64,000 nucleotides of DNA from CALAMC01 sp964459465. GTDB lineage: Bacteria > Zixibacteria > MSB-5A5 > GN15 > PGXB01. Under the pieces are notes generated by a model. It saw only the letters and a program-made list of their open reading frames with translations, made no database searches and was not told the DNA's origin. The position numbers and the translations under genes were made by a program. The stretch's first letter is position 1. Each line of letters opens with the position of its first letter. Below, one piece after another: positions 34,214-43,015 of this stretch. The stretch spans positions 62,001-126,000 of the forward strand of contig CAYWLR010000005.1 in the NCBI GenBank assembly GCA_964459465.1. The letters run 5' to 3'.

Positions 34214-34847
34214 CTTCCCGACCCAGTTTCAGGCGTTCTATGTCCTTGAGCCGCTTGACAAACGGCGTGACTTTATAGCCCCGGTTTTTCATAAAATAAA
34301 TCAGCGACCCGGCCAAATGAATATACATCGGGTCAATCTTGGCTTCGGCCGACTTGAGGACATCGTCCAGAATGGTCAGAATATGCCCCTGCCGTTCTTT
34401 TTCATTGGCGACGTATTCATACTCGTTTTTAAGGTATTGAAGATATAAATCCAGCAGGTCGGATGACGGCGCCGTCGCCGGAGCCTTCAACACCAGCTTT
34501 CTTTTGGGAACGGCCCCGGCCGTTTTCCAGCCTTCGATTTCGCCATGAAGTTTTCTCGATTCCGGGTCAGCCATATCCAGTCCGGATTGAATGTCGGCGA
34601 ACAGCGAACCGATCCGGGATAATATATCGCCGTCGAATCGTCCGGTATCGAGGAATTTGCGGCTTTCGGACATCCATCGGGCGAGGCGGTTATTGATATA
34701 GCGTCCGCGAAGAGACTCCCGGGCGATTTCATCGAGGGTATCCAAGCTGTGGGCGGTGTCCAGCCGGCTGGCTTCGGCGCTCGCCGCGCGCGAGATGAAG
34801 CTTTCCAAAGTTGATTCCAGTTTTTTAAGGGTTTCCTGACGGCTCAC
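34203..34847 (-). CDS. Unknown helical protein of the DUF4388 operon
   Basis: 214 aa, soluble, predicted mostly helical. The N-terminal 110 residues are one helical block (QETLKKLESTLESFISRAAS). A Lys/Pro/Ala linker (KRKLVLKAPATAPSS) follows, then a C-terminal block (LLDLYLQYLKNEYEYVANEK). The ATG overlaps the DUF4388 stop by four bases (ATGA) and the 67-aa gene overlaps its end. The tight packing says the products act together. Not recognised. Confidence 0.55.
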   Translation of the reverse strand: MSRQETLKKLESTLESFISRAASAEASRLDTAHSLDTLDEIARESLRGRYINNRLARWMSESRKFLDTGRFDGDILSRIGSLFADIQSGLDMADPESRKLHGEIEGWKTAGAVPKRKLVLKAPATAPSSDLLDLYLQYLKNEYEYVANEKERQGHILTILDDVLKSAEAKIDPMYIHLAGSLIYFMKNRGYKVTPFVKRLKDIERLKLGREDDA

Positions 34848-35701
34848 CGATCTTCTCCAATAACCTGAGTCGAGGTGTATTCGGTCTGATCCACACGGCG
34901 GCTTTTGCGTTCGAGATATTCTTCGAGCAACATCGCCACCCGGTCAACCATGGCCGACAACCGGTCGGCGCCGCTATCGGGTTTGTCGATGACGGCCACC
35001 AGCCCGGCCAGTTTCAGCGCGGCCAGTTTGGACAGAGCGTCGGTGCGGGGCAAATCCGAGGCGTCGGCGATCTCGCTTATGGTTCGTCGCCCGTTGACCA
35101 GCGACAAGAGATTCCATTCTTCACTTTGCAGCGAAATCTCCTTCTTGCGTTCCGGCGGCGCGGGCGTGATAGTCAAAACCTGGGAAAAATCGGGAACGGC
35201 TTCGCGAATACGATTGATTTCGTCCAGCCGGCGCAGGCCTTCAAGGATGACATTTTCGACCGACAGGCTGACGGTGATCTCCTCGTCGGTGGGAAACTGG
35301 TTTTCATAAAACTTGAACGACCCCGATTCCCAGGACAAAAGCGAATAGATTAGCTCCTCTATTTGCGAGCGAACGACTTCTTCCAGATCGGCCCGGTCGA
35401 TGAATTTTTTTTCGAGCAATATTTGTCCCAGCCGCCGGGATGATTTCACCCGGGATTGCATGGAAACGGCTTCATCGAGTTGTCCGACGGTAATTCGTCC
35501 GCGGTCTTTGAGCAATTGCCCGATATGAAAAGTCTGTCTTGGCCCGTAGGCGTAAATAATCTGCCCCAGTTTAAAATAAATCATGACAATATCGTCATCT
35601 TTTTGAATCCCGAGGGTGCCCGATTTTCGGGTATTGGCGATCAGTTGAAATATCTCGGGAAGCGTAAAGCGTCCTATTTTTCCCTGCAATGCCTGGTCCA
35701 T
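34844..35701 (-). CDS. DUF4388 (PATAN-domain) protein
   Basis: 285 aa. The N-terminal 100 residues match DUF4388/PATAN (ALQGKIGRFTLPEIFQLIANTRKSG, IQKDDDIVMIYFKLGQIIYAY). A middle region follows (GQLDEAVSMQSRVKSSRRLGQILLEKKFID) resembling the GspE/PilB N-terminal fold, and then a winged-helix-like region (WNLLSLVNGRRTISEIADASDLP). DUF4388 proteins often accompany response regulators and gliding-motility GTPase modules; no such partner lies here. First gene of a four-gene operon. Confidence 0.78.
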   Translation of the reverse strand: MDQALQGKIGRFTLPEIFQLIANTRKSGTLGIQKDDDIVMIYFKLGQIIYAYGPRQTFHIGQLLKDRGRITVGQLDEAVSMQSRVKSSRRLGQILLEKKFIDRADLEEVVRSQIEELIYSLLSWESGSFKFYENQFPTDEEITVSLSVENVILEGLRRLDEINRIREAVPDFSQVLTITPAPPERKKEISLQSEEWNLLSLVNGRRTISEIADASDLPRTDALSKLAALKLAGLVAVIDKPDSGADRLSAMVDRVAMLLEEYLERKSRRVDQTEYTSTQVIGEDR

Positions 35702-35734
35702 GAGTACTCCTGATTTACATTCGGCTTAAGGATA

Positions 35735-35760
35735 TATTTGATACAAGCGTTTGTCAAATA
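35735..35760. promoter_or_regulatory. Inverted repeat upstream of the DUF4388 gene
   Basis: TATTTGATACAA and TTTGTCAAATA face each other with one extra base in the left arm and a short AGCG-type spacer. It is in the divergent region between the DUF4388 gene (-) and the NTF2-like gene (+) and could be an operator. The evidence is only the symmetry. Confidence 0.3.
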
Positions 35761-35908
35761 ATGTTTTTGTGGGGCAAGAGTTTTTCAAGTTTTTCAAATC
35801 CCACCTTGCATAATGTTGTTTTGTCATGCCCCTCCTCTTCCGGACCAACAGAAACGGTTGGCGTTCGTAAATCCTGAAATCCATTTGATGATTACAAAGG
35901 GAATCAAA

Positions 35909-36268
35909 ATGAATAAGACCGATTTAATGGTTGGGCTGTTTGAGGCCATCGACCGTTCCGACGCGGAGGGATTCTCCGTCTTTTTGGCCGATGATGTCAC
36001 TTTCCGGTTCGGCAACGCTCCGGCGGTCCATAAAAGGGCCCCAGTCAAGGAGGTTGTCGGCGGCTTTTTCGCGAGTATTAAGACGCTTCGGCACCAAATT
36101 CATGATATCTGGTCTGTCGATAATGCCGTTGTTTGTCATGGGATGGTGACATATACCCGTCACGACGGCTCCACGCTGACCGTGCCGTTTGCCAATATCT
36201 TTAAAATGAAGGGCAAACTGATTAAGAATTATCTGATTTTCGCGGATACGTCAGAATTATATAAATAA
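35909..36268 (+). CDS. SnoaL/NTF2-like protein
   Basis: 119 aa from ATG 35909, preceded by AAAGGGA; the frame is open further upstream but without protein-like sequence. It has the NTF2-like cone fold pattern: LFEAIDRSDAEGFSVFLADDVTFRFG, a middle helix (VVGGFFASIKTLRHQIHDIW), and strands ending MVTYTRHDGSTLTVPFANIF and KLIKNYLIFADTSELY. Family members are small enzymes or ligand binders. Monocistronic, convergent with lptC. Confidence 0.75.
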   Translation: MNKTDLMVGLFEAIDRSDAEGFSVFLADDVTFRFGNAPAVHKRAPVKEVVGGFFASIKTLRHQIHDIWSVDNAVVCHGMVTYTRHDGSTLTVPFANIFKMKGKLIKNYLIFADTSELYK

Positions 36269-36279
36269 GCTTATAATGC

Positions 36280-36843
36280 CTATTCTATAAACGGTTCGGT
36301 ATTGATCATCGAACCGGACACCTGGCGTTTAAGCGACCAGTTGCCCAGTTTGGGGTCGGCCTCGAAACCATAACCCATGACGGTATCGCCGGCATTGGTT
36401 ATAATTGTCACGAAGCTGTCGGTCGTGATTAAATTTCGTCCCGAATTGTAATTAAGATGTTCCGAATTCAAGCGGGCGCTGTCATCGCTTACGATACGGA
36501 CATTCCCGTAAACATCCATGAGGTTGACTTCCTCGCGAATCAGCCCGCTGTCGGAAACAAGGTGCGATTTTTGGGCGCCCGTGGAATCGAAAAAGAACAC
36601 TTCCAGTTGCCAGGCCAGGGTAGAATCCTGCTTTTCGTATTTTTCTATATAACCGGCCTTAATATCGGTCGTGACGCGGTTTTTATCATAAAGGAATATA
36701 TGGGCGTTGCGGAATTGTTGGTCGGGGCGCATGGCTGTGGAATCGGCGGCGGAAGAGCGGCCAACCCCCGGAGCCTTGATTTCCGGGTCATCGCCGCATG
36801 AAATTAATAAAATAAAGGTTGCGAATATCAGCCATTGCTTCAT
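36280..36843 (-). CDS. lptC: LPS export protein LptC (lipoprotein form)
   Basis: 187 aa with lipobox LISC. The rest is the LptC/OstA-like beta-jellyroll: NAHIFLYDKNRVTTDIKAGYIEKYE, SDSGLIREEVNLMDVYGNVRIVSDDSARLNSEHLNYN, and TTDSFVTIITNAGDTVMGYGF. LptC receives LPS from LptB2FG at the inner membrane. E. coli LptC has a transmembrane helix instead of a lipid anchor; the lipoprotein form is usual in Bacteroidetes. The ATG overlaps the acyltransferase stop (ATGA). No lptA or lptB follows. Confidence 0.85.
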   Translation of the reverse strand: MKQWLIFATFILLISCGDDPEIKAPGVGRSSAADSTAMRPDQQFRNAHIFLYDKNRVTTDIKAGYIEKYEKQDSTLAWQLEVFFFDSTGAQKSHLVSDSGLIREEVNLMDVYGNVRIVSDDSARLNSEHLNYNSGRNLITTDSFVTIITNAGDTVMGYGFEADPKLGNWSLKRQVSGSMINTEPFIE

Positions 36844-37769
36844 GATATTGTTTCCTCAATATAAGTTATCGGTTGTTCGGGCCGGTTGTGCCAGCGGTTA
36901 TGAATCCATATCCACTGGTCTTTATTTTCTTTTACGATTTTCTCCCAGATTCGTGTACATTCTTTCGTAAGATTATACACATCGTGTTCGAAATTTTCGG
37001 TTCTCTCGATTTTGATTTCCGGCCAGACTTTAATTTTATATCGACTCCCGTTTCTAAGGCAGATTATCGGGACGACCGGCGTATCCGTCCTCAAGGCGAT
37101 GATCGATTGTCCGACCGGAGTATGCGACAGCCGACCGAAAACCGGGATGAACATGCTGCGAACCCGGAACGAATCGGTATCCATCAGGACCCCCAGCATG
37201 CCGCCGTCTTTAAGCCAGCGCATCATCTCGCGCGGTGACTGACGGGTATCAAACACTTTTATTCCCATGTGTTCCCGGTTACCGCGGATAAGCTCATCAA
37301 GGCGCGGGTCATATAACTGCCGTCCGATGACGCCGACCTTGTAGCCCATCCGGGCGAAATGTACGGCCAGGAGTTCGAAATTCCCGATATGCCCGGTCGG
37401 GACGATAACGCCATGCCCTTTATTATAAACGGGGTCAAGATTCTCAAGACCTTCAATGTCGATCAGGTTTTTTAATTGGTTGTTGTAATGCCGTCGAATG
37501 CGGATGACATCGACGGCCATTTTTCCCATGTTTATGAAGCTTTTGCTGGCAAGTGTTTTAAGCTGATTTTTATTTAACTCCCGCCCGAAGGCCAAATAAG
37601 CGTTTCGCTGTGCCTTGAGCCGATCCCGACGGGAAAAGATATAAGCCAAATTGCCCAGAACCGCTCCGAAAAAAAGCGCCGCCGCCCTCGGCAAAGAATT
37701 TAAAAGAGCCGCGAAAATTTTCACGACATTATAGACCAGCGTCCTTTTAAATTCCTTGGAAATGAACAT
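36840..37769 (-). CDS. Lipid A acyltransferase (LpxL/HtrB family)
   Basis: 309 aa. The HX4(D/E) acyltransferase motif is H-I-G-N-F-E in VIVPTGHIGNFELLAVHF. Further family blocks are GVLMDTDSFRVRSMFIPVFGR and the C-terminal NKDQWIWIHNRWHNRPEQP. It transfers acyl chains to Kdo-lipid A or a precursor. One N-terminal hydrophobic segment would anchor it to the inner membrane. Which acyl position or chain it uses cannot be told. Tightly packed between kdsD and lptC. Confidence 0.88.
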   Translation of the reverse strand: MFISKEFKRTLVYNVVKIFAALLNSLPRAAALFFGAVLGNLAYIFSRRDRLKAQRNAYLAFGRELNKNQLKTLASKSFINMGKMAVDVIRIRRHYNNQLKNLIDIEGLENLDPVYNKGHGVIVPTGHIGNFELLAVHFARMGYKVGVIGRQLYDPRLDELIRGNREHMGIKVFDTRQSPREMMRWLKDGGMLGVLMDTDSFRVRSMFIPVFGRLSHTPVGQSIIALRTDTPVVPIICLRNGSRYKIKVWPEIKIERTENFEHDVYNLTKECTRIWEKIVKENKDQWIWIHNRWHNRPEQPITYIEETIS

Positions 37770-37773
37770 GGAA

Positions 37774-38733
37774 CTAAACCAGTTTCGACTTGAGAATATC
37801 GTGAAGATGAACGATCCCGACCGGGTGGCGCTCGCGGTCGATAACCGGCAGAACCGTGATGGAATGCTTTTCCATAATGGACAGAGCCTTGTCCAAAATG
37901 GCTTCGGGGTTTATTGATTTCGGGTTTTTGATCATGACCTCGCTCATGGCGAACTTGAAGATCTCATTCTCGCACTGGGTAAGACGCCGCAGGTCGCCGT
38001 CGGTAAAAATCCCGGTGAGCTTTCCGGTTTTATCGACGACCAGCGTGCACCCCAGGCGTTTGCCGGTCATCTCGAATATGGCTTCGCGGATTTTGGTTTC
38101 ATCGGAGACAATCGGGATTTCCGAATTGACATGCATCAAGTCGGCCACCCGCATTAAAAGCCTTCGCCCCAGCGAGCCACCGGGATGAAGGAAGGCGAAA
38201 TCCTCCGCGGAAAAATGGCGCTGTTTCAATAGGGCCACCGCCAGCGCGTCGCCCATAACCATCGCCGCCGTGGTTGACGTGGTCGGCACCAGATTATTGG
38301 GACAGGCCTCGGAACCGACCGAACAATCGAGGATAATATCGCATTTGGCGGCCAGTGGGGAATCGGGCTGACCGGTGAGGAGAATTATTTCCACGCCGAG
38401 TCTTTTGACGGCGGGCAGAATCTGATAGAGTTCGTCGGTTGCGCCCGATTTGCTGATGGCAATCATGACATCATCATCACGCACCATACCCAGGTCGCCG
38501 TGTACTCCCTCGGCAGCGTGAAGGAAAAATGATGAAATCCCGATGGAAGTCATGGTCGCGGCGATTTTTTTGCCAATAATGCCGGATTTACCCATACCGG
38601 TGACAATGACCCGGCCTTTGCACTCAAGGATTTTCTCGACGGCGTGGACGAAGTTTTCATCGAGCCGCCGGGCCAGGGCTTCAAGCTCCTGCGATTCTTT
38701 GCGAATGACTTCTTTTCCGGTTTCCAGAATCAT
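37774..38733 (-). CDS. kdsD: Arabinose-5-phosphate isomerase
   Basis: 319 aa. The SIS domain (VIVTGMGKSGIIGKKIAATM, FFLHAAEGVHGDLGMV, AISKSGATDEL) is followed by a pair of CBS domains (LMHVNSEIPIVSDETKIREAI and MIKNPKSINPEAILDKALS). It makes D-arabinose-5-P from ribulose-5-P for Kdo synthesis. Neighbours kdsC and kdsA confirm this over GutQ. The CBS pair may sense nucleotides. Confidence 0.94.
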   Translation of the reverse strand: MILETGKEVIRKESQELEALARRLDENFVHAVEKILECKGRVIVTGMGKSGIIGKKIAATMTSIGISSFFLHAAEGVHGDLGMVRDDDVMIAISKSGATDELYQILPAVKRLGVEIILLTGQPDSPLAAKCDIILDCSVGSEACPNNLVPTTSTTAAMVMGDALAVALLKQRHFSAEDFAFLHPGGSLGRRLLMRVADLMHVNSEIPIVSDETKIREAIFEMTGKRLGCTLVVDKTGKLTGIFTDGDLRRLTQCENEIFKFAMSEVMIKNPKSINPEAILDKALSIMEKHSITVLPVIDRERHPVGIVHLHDILKSKLV

Positions 38734-38745
38734 GGTTATTTATAC

Positions 38746-39321
38746 TTACCTATAAAGTGAAGCAGGGACAATATGGCGGTTTTCAAAATAGGCGGCCAGA
38801 ATTTCGCGCACCGCCCCCGAACCGCCCTTGGCTTCAGTAACAAAGTCAACTAACTCGATTAATTCCGGAGCGGCGTCGCGCACGGCAATGGATAGACCGA
38901 CCTGTCGAGCCAGACCGATATCCAAGAGTTCATTGCCGACAAAAGCCACCTGATCGAGTGTCAATTTGAGCTTCTTCAATAGCGGTTTTATTTGCTCGCG
39001 TTTGTCCATTCTGTCCTGTAAAACATGTTCGATTCCAAGGTCGTTCATGCGGGTGGTCGTGGCTTTTGACGGACGTCCCGATATAACGGCAATTTCAAGC
39101 CCCAAACGCATTGCCATCACCATGTAAAAACCGTCGGATATATGGAATTTCTTCATTTCAAAACCATCGGGTCCAAAATATATATGGTCGTCGGTGAGAA
39201 CCCCATCGACGTCGAGGGCCAGAAGTTTTATCGGCTCGAATCGTTTGACCAGCTGGCGGCGGGTAAGATGTTTCTTTTTTGTTTGAGCAATCAAATTGTT
39301 AATCCTTCCTGCGACTGCCAT
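38746..39321 (-). CDS. kdsC: 3-deoxy-D-manno-octulosonate 8-phosphate phosphatase
   Basis: 191 aa C0-type HAD phosphatase. Motif I LLALDVDGVLTD, motif II VISGRPS and the conserved KREQIKPLL lysine are normal. Motif IV reads AFVGNELLDIGLARQVGLS, where most KdsC have GDDxxD. The Glu and the last Asp could still hold Mg2+. The C-terminal GGSGAVREILA tail, which reaches the neighbouring active site in the tetramer, is intact. It overlaps the kdsA 3' end by 23 bases. Confidence 0.9.
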   Translation of the reverse strand: MAVAGRINNLIAQTKKKHLTRRQLVKRFEPIKLLALDVDGVLTDDHIYFGPDGFEMKKFHISDGFYMVMAMRLGLEIAVISGRPSKATTTRMNDLGIEHVLQDRMDKREQIKPLLKKLKLTLDQVAFVGNELLDIGLARQVGLSIAVRDAAPELIELVDFVTEAKGGSGAVREILAAYFENRHIVPASLYR

Positions 39322-40108
39322 GAATGGCCAAAACCTGGGTGATCAAGTCTTCCATCAGGTCCAGCCGAATCATCGAGGCGGCATCGCATAACGCTTGCGA
39401 CGGTTCCGGGTGCGTTTCGACAAAAATACCGTCGATACCGACGGCCGCCGCGGCCCGGGCCATAGGTATAACGAATTGCGGCTGTCCGGAACTGTTGTGG
39501 CCCCCACCGCCGGGCAATTGCAGAGAATGCGTAACGTCATAAACAACTGGGTAACCGTACTTTTTCATCATGACGAAAGAGCGGAAATCGACTACCAGAT
39601 TATGATAGCCGAAGGAACTGCCACGCTCGGTCAACATAACTTTTTTTGTCCCGGCTTTGGCGGCGATTTTATCCATATCCTCGGGCGCGACAAACTGGCC
39701 CTTTTTTATATTGATCCATTTGCCGGTGGCGGCGGCCTTGCGAACCAGCTCGGTTTGACGGCATAAGAAGGCCGGGATTTGCAATATATCGGCCACGCGG
39801 GAAACCTCGGCTATTTCCGAAGTTTCATGGACATCGGTTAAAATGGGCAAGTGGAACTTATCCCGCACATCGGCCAACACCTCCAAACCGAAAGATATCC
39901 CATGCCCGGAAAATGACTCTCCCGAAAGGCGGTTGGCTTTGGCATAGGAAGACTTGAATATGACTGGCACATCGAATTTGGCCGAGAGCGCTGTCAAGCT
40001 TTCAGCCACTTCGAAGCATACTTCCTTCGATTCTATGGCGCACGGCCCTGCGATGAAGAAAAACCTGCCGGAATTAATTATCTGGTCAATGGTGGTCATG
40101 GGCGTCAT
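39299..40108 (-). CDS. kdsA: 3-deoxy-8-phosphooctulonate synthase
   Basis: 269 aa TIM barrel joining PEP and arabinose-5-P. Landmarks are FIAGPCAIESKEVCFEVAE, FKSSYAKANRLS, LTDVHETSE, IPAFLCRQTELVRKAA, KKGQFVAPEDM, and VYDVTHSLQLPGG. The Cys in GPCAIES fits the metal-dependent or metal-independent split only loosely; the VTHSLQ segment fits KdsA over DAHP synthase. First Kdo gene of the operon after the DUF4430 lipoprotein, whose start lies downstream of its own promoter region at 40472-40684. Confidence 0.95.
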   Translation of the reverse strand: MTPMTTIDQIINSGRFFFIAGPCAIESKEVCFEVAESLTALSAKFDVPVIFKSSYAKANRLSGESFSGHGISFGLEVLADVRDKFHLPILTDVHETSEIAEVSRVADILQIPAFLCRQTELVRKAAATGKWINIKKGQFVAPEDMDKIAAKAGTKKVMLTERGSSFGYHNLVVDFRSFVMMKKYGYPVVYDVTHSLQLPGGGGHNSSGQPQFVIPMARAAAAVGIDGIFVETHPEPSQALCDAASMIRLDLMEDLITQVLAIHGSRRKD

Positions 40109-40471
40109 TTACGGTTTCTTGAAATGCCATTTGATAATGTCGCTTTTTTTTGTAATGTATTCATCGCTGGCGCTATTGACTGTGCTGTCGTTGACGGTAA
40201 ACAGCCACCAGTAGCCATTACCGGAGGCCACCGAGTCGATGGCTCTGACAAATGTGCCCATCGCGCTTTCGTAGGATTCCACCGAATGCTTTTCCATAGT
40301 CAGTTCCAGCACGGACACACCGTCACGGCCGTCTATTTCAATAGTCAGGCTATCCGACCGATGGGGCGTAGCGGCTTTTTTGACGGCCGGTTCATGACTT
40401 CCACAGCCATCCAGCAGAATAATCAATGCCAAAACAACCGGGGGGGTTATCGAATATCGCGCAAAAATCAT
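40109..40471 (-). CDS. DUF4430-family lipoprotein
   Basis: 120 aa from ATG 40471, with GGAG nine bases upstream (an ATG at 40486 is the alternative). Lipobox LLDGC. The mature part fits the small DUF4430/transcobalamin-C-like fold: DGVSVLELTMEKH near the start, then GNGYWWLFTVNDSTVNSASDEY, then KKSDIIKWHF. In other contexts this fold binds or presents cobalamin-like ligands or sits in adhesins. It abuts kdsA directly but no link to LPS is evident. Confidence 0.7.
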   Translation of the reverse strand: MIFARYSITPPVVLALIILLDGCGSHEPAVKKAATPHRSDSLTIEIDGRDGVSVLELTMEKHSVESYESAMGTFVRAIDSVASGNGYWWLFTVNDSTVNSASDEYITKKSDIIKWHFKKP

Positions 40472-40684
40472 AAATTGTTTCTCCATTTGGCCAGCGCATA
40501 AGATAAATTATTCTCATCCTATTGTCAAAGTTTCGTTTTTGGATAATCTTGCAGGTTAAACAGTTCCGACGGTCATTCGTTATTAATCATAATATGTTTG
40601 AGATACCGAAACAAAATCCTGCGCCGGGCGTAATCTCCATTATAGCAATCGGATATAATAGACTTTAAAATATGTGTGGAATCC

Positions 40685-41773
40685 ATGTTTAAAAAAATTC
40701 TGTTAATCGGTTTCATTGTAATCCTGGTCGGCGCGGTTCTGTTTTTCGCCATTGACGGTTCGGCCTCAAAAGAGACCGGCCTGCGTACGGTACCGGTCGA
40801 AAAAGGTTCAATTATCGACAAGGCACTGGCCGTGGGTAAAATCGAGCCCCGCCAGGAAATTGCGGTTAAATCCAAAATTTCCGGAGTCGTAAAGAAAATC
40901 CATGTGGAAATCGGCGACATGGTAAAAATCGGCGACCCGTTGATCGATATCGAGCCCGACCCGACACCGCTGGAGTTTGCCGAATCCAAGCGGCAGGTTG
41001 AGATTTTTCAGGTCGCTTTCGACAACGCCAAACGCGAATATGAGAGGTTGAAAACGCTGGCCGAAAAAGGGCTGATTTCCTCGCAGGACCTCGAATCCAA
41101 ACAGGCCAATTATGAGGAAACTGAACTGCGAATGAAGCTGGCCAAAGAGAAATTCGCCCTTATCGAATCCGGGGAAACCATCATCGCGGATATAACCGTC
41201 GATAATACCGTGCGCTCCAAGGTCAATGGGATGGTTCTTTCCCGGCTGGTTGATCAAGGCGACCCGGTGGTGCCGCTGACCTCATATCAGGCTGGGACGG
41301 AGCTTATGACGCTGGCCTTTATGGAAGATTTGATATTTAAGGGGACGGTCGATGAAATCGACGTCGGCCGGCTGCATTTGGGGCTTGACGCCGAAATTAA
41401 GGTTGGCGCATTACCCAATGATACTATAAAGGGGAAACTGCTGCGAGTTTCCCCGAAAGCGCGCACGGAACAGGGCTCCAACGTCTTCGACGTGGAAATC
41501 AGCATCCTGCACACCGGCAGTAACCTCTTGCGGGCGGGGTATTCTGCCAACGCCGACTTGATTATTAATCAAGCCAAAGATATTCTTATGATTCCCGAGC
41601 GGCTGATTAATTTTGTCAATGATACTTCTTTTGTCGAAATTCAGGATACACTCGGAAATATCAGTCAGGTCGCCATTGAGACGGGGCTTTCGGATGGCAT
41701 CAATATCGAGGTTAAATCCGGAATCGCAGAAGGCAGCCTGCTGGTGGAAAGACCGCCCCGGGAGATTCAATAA
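40685..41773 (+). CDS. Periplasmic adaptor (HlyD/MacA family)
   Basis: 362 aa from ATG 40685. One N-terminal transmembrane helix (LLIGFIVILVGAVLFF), then a lipoyl-like half (KIEPRQEIAVKSKISGVVKKIHVEIGD), a helical hairpin (DNAKREYERLKTLAEKGLISSQDLE), the second lipoyl half and a beta-barrel (LLRVSPKARTEQGSNVFDVEI), and a membrane-proximal domain. It bridges the ABC permeases downstream to an outer-membrane channel, which is not encoded here. First gene of the exporter operon. Confidence 0.88.
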   Translation: MFKKILLIGFIVILVGAVLFFAIDGSASKETGLRTVPVEKGSIIDKALAVGKIEPRQEIAVKSKISGVVKKIHVEIGDMVKIGDPLIDIEPDPTPLEFAESKRQVEIFQVAFDNAKREYERLKTLAEKGLISSQDLESKQANYEETELRMKLAKEKFALIESGETIIADITVDNTVRSKVNGMVLSRLVDQGDPVVPLTSYQAGTELMTLAFMEDLIFKGTVDEIDVGRLHLGLDAEIKVGALPNDTIKGKLLRVSPKARTEQGSNVFDVEISILHTGSNLLRAGYSANADLIINQAKDILMIPERLINFVNDTSFVEIQDTLGNISQVAIETGLSDGINIEVKSGIAEGSLLVERPPREIQ

Positions 41774-43009
41774 ATGTTGACACTCATGTCGCTCAAGCAG
41801 TTTTTAAGGGATATGCGCTCCCAGAAACTGCGGACATTCATGACCATGTTCGGAATACTCTGGGGCACGGCCGCAATTATCCTTTTGATGTCCTTCGGGA
41901 CCGGAATACAGGTCAAACAGGAAACGCGCGCCAAAGGCATGGGCGAAAATATATCGATTATCTGGCAGGGGATTACATCTCGACCCTGGAAGGGTCTTAC
42001 TCGAGGTCGCGCTATCCGTTTCACCGAAGAAGACGTGGCCAGAATCAAGGCATCGTATCCCAGTATCTATCGCATATCACCGGAATATGCGCGGTGGAAT
42101 GTGCCGATTAAATCAAACAAGGACAATATGCTGTGCCGGGTCAGCGGGGTCTGGCCGGAATTCGGCGACATGAGAAATATCGTTCCGCAGCTGGGGGGAC
42201 GATTTATCAATGCTTTCGATATTGCCGAAAAACGCCGGGTGATTTTTATCGGCAATGAAATCGCGACCAAACTCCTGCCCGGCGCTGACCCGATCGGACA
42301 GATTCTGTTGGTGAACCGCGTGCCCTTTATCGTTGTCGGGGTCCTGACGGAAAAAGTGCAAAGCGGATCTTATGGCGGCCGCGACAGCCGCAACTGCTAT
42401 ATTCCGTCATCGACATTTTTGACCATGTACAATCACCGTTTCCCCAACAATATGGTGGTCCAATCCCGTGATGTTTCGGGCATGCCGGAAACAAAGAATG
42501 CCATTTATCAGTATATGGCGGGAAAATACAATTTTGACCCGCATGATACGGAGGCTCTTACTATCTGGGATACGACCGAGGGGTTACGCTTCTGGAAGAC
42601 TCTGTTCACGGCCTTTCAGGCTTTTTTGATATTCATCGGGATTCTGACCTTGATTACCGGTGGTATCGGCGTCACCAACATTATGAATGTCGTTCTGGAG
42701 GAACGGACCAAGGAAATCGGCATCAAGATGGCACTGGGTGCCAAGAAACGAACCATAATGGGTCAGTTCATTTTTGAAACTTTGATGTTGACGCTATTGG
42801 GCGGAGCGTTGGGATTTATGCTGGCATACGGCATCATCAAGGTTTTTCCGCACCTGGGCCTCAACGAAGAGCTTGGGGTTCCGATTATAAAACCTTTCGT
42901 GACTTTTGTCAGCGTGGGGGTGTTGGGGATAGTCGCCTTTCTGTCGGGATTTTTTCCGGCCCGCAAAGCGGCATCTCTGGAGCCGGTTAAGGCTCTTAAA
43001 CTTTTTTGA
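41774..43009 (+). CDS. ABC transporter permease (MacB/LolC type) 1
   Basis: 411 aa. It has an N-terminal transmembrane helix (FMTMFGILWGTAAIILLMSF), a long periplasmic MacB core domain, and three C-terminal helices with the FtsX block (TNIMNVVLEERTKEIGIKMALGAKKRTIM). The C-terminus ends FFPARKAASLEPVKALKLF. It starts at the base after the adaptor stop. Type VII ABC proteins move substrate by mechanotransmission; the substrate is unknown. Confidence 0.9.
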   Translation: MLTLMSLKQFLRDMRSQKLRTFMTMFGILWGTAAIILLMSFGTGIQVKQETRAKGMGENISIIWQGITSRPWKGLTRGRAIRFTEEDVARIKASYPSIYRISPEYARWNVPIKSNKDNMLCRVSGVWPEFGDMRNIVPQLGGRFINAFDIAEKRRVIFIGNEIATKLLPGADPIGQILLVNRVPFIVVGVLTEKVQSGSYGGRDSRNCYIPSSTFLTMYNHRFPNNMVVQSRDVSGMPETKNAIYQYMAGKYNFDPHDTEALTIWDTTEGLRFWKTLFTAFQAFLIFIGILTLITGGIGVTNIMNVVLEERTKEIGIKMALGAKKRTIMGQFIFETLMLTLLGGALGFMLAYGIIKVFPHLGLNEELGVPIIKPFVTFVSVGVLGIVAFLSGFFPARKAASLEPVKALKLF

Positions 43010-43015
43010 TGAAAT

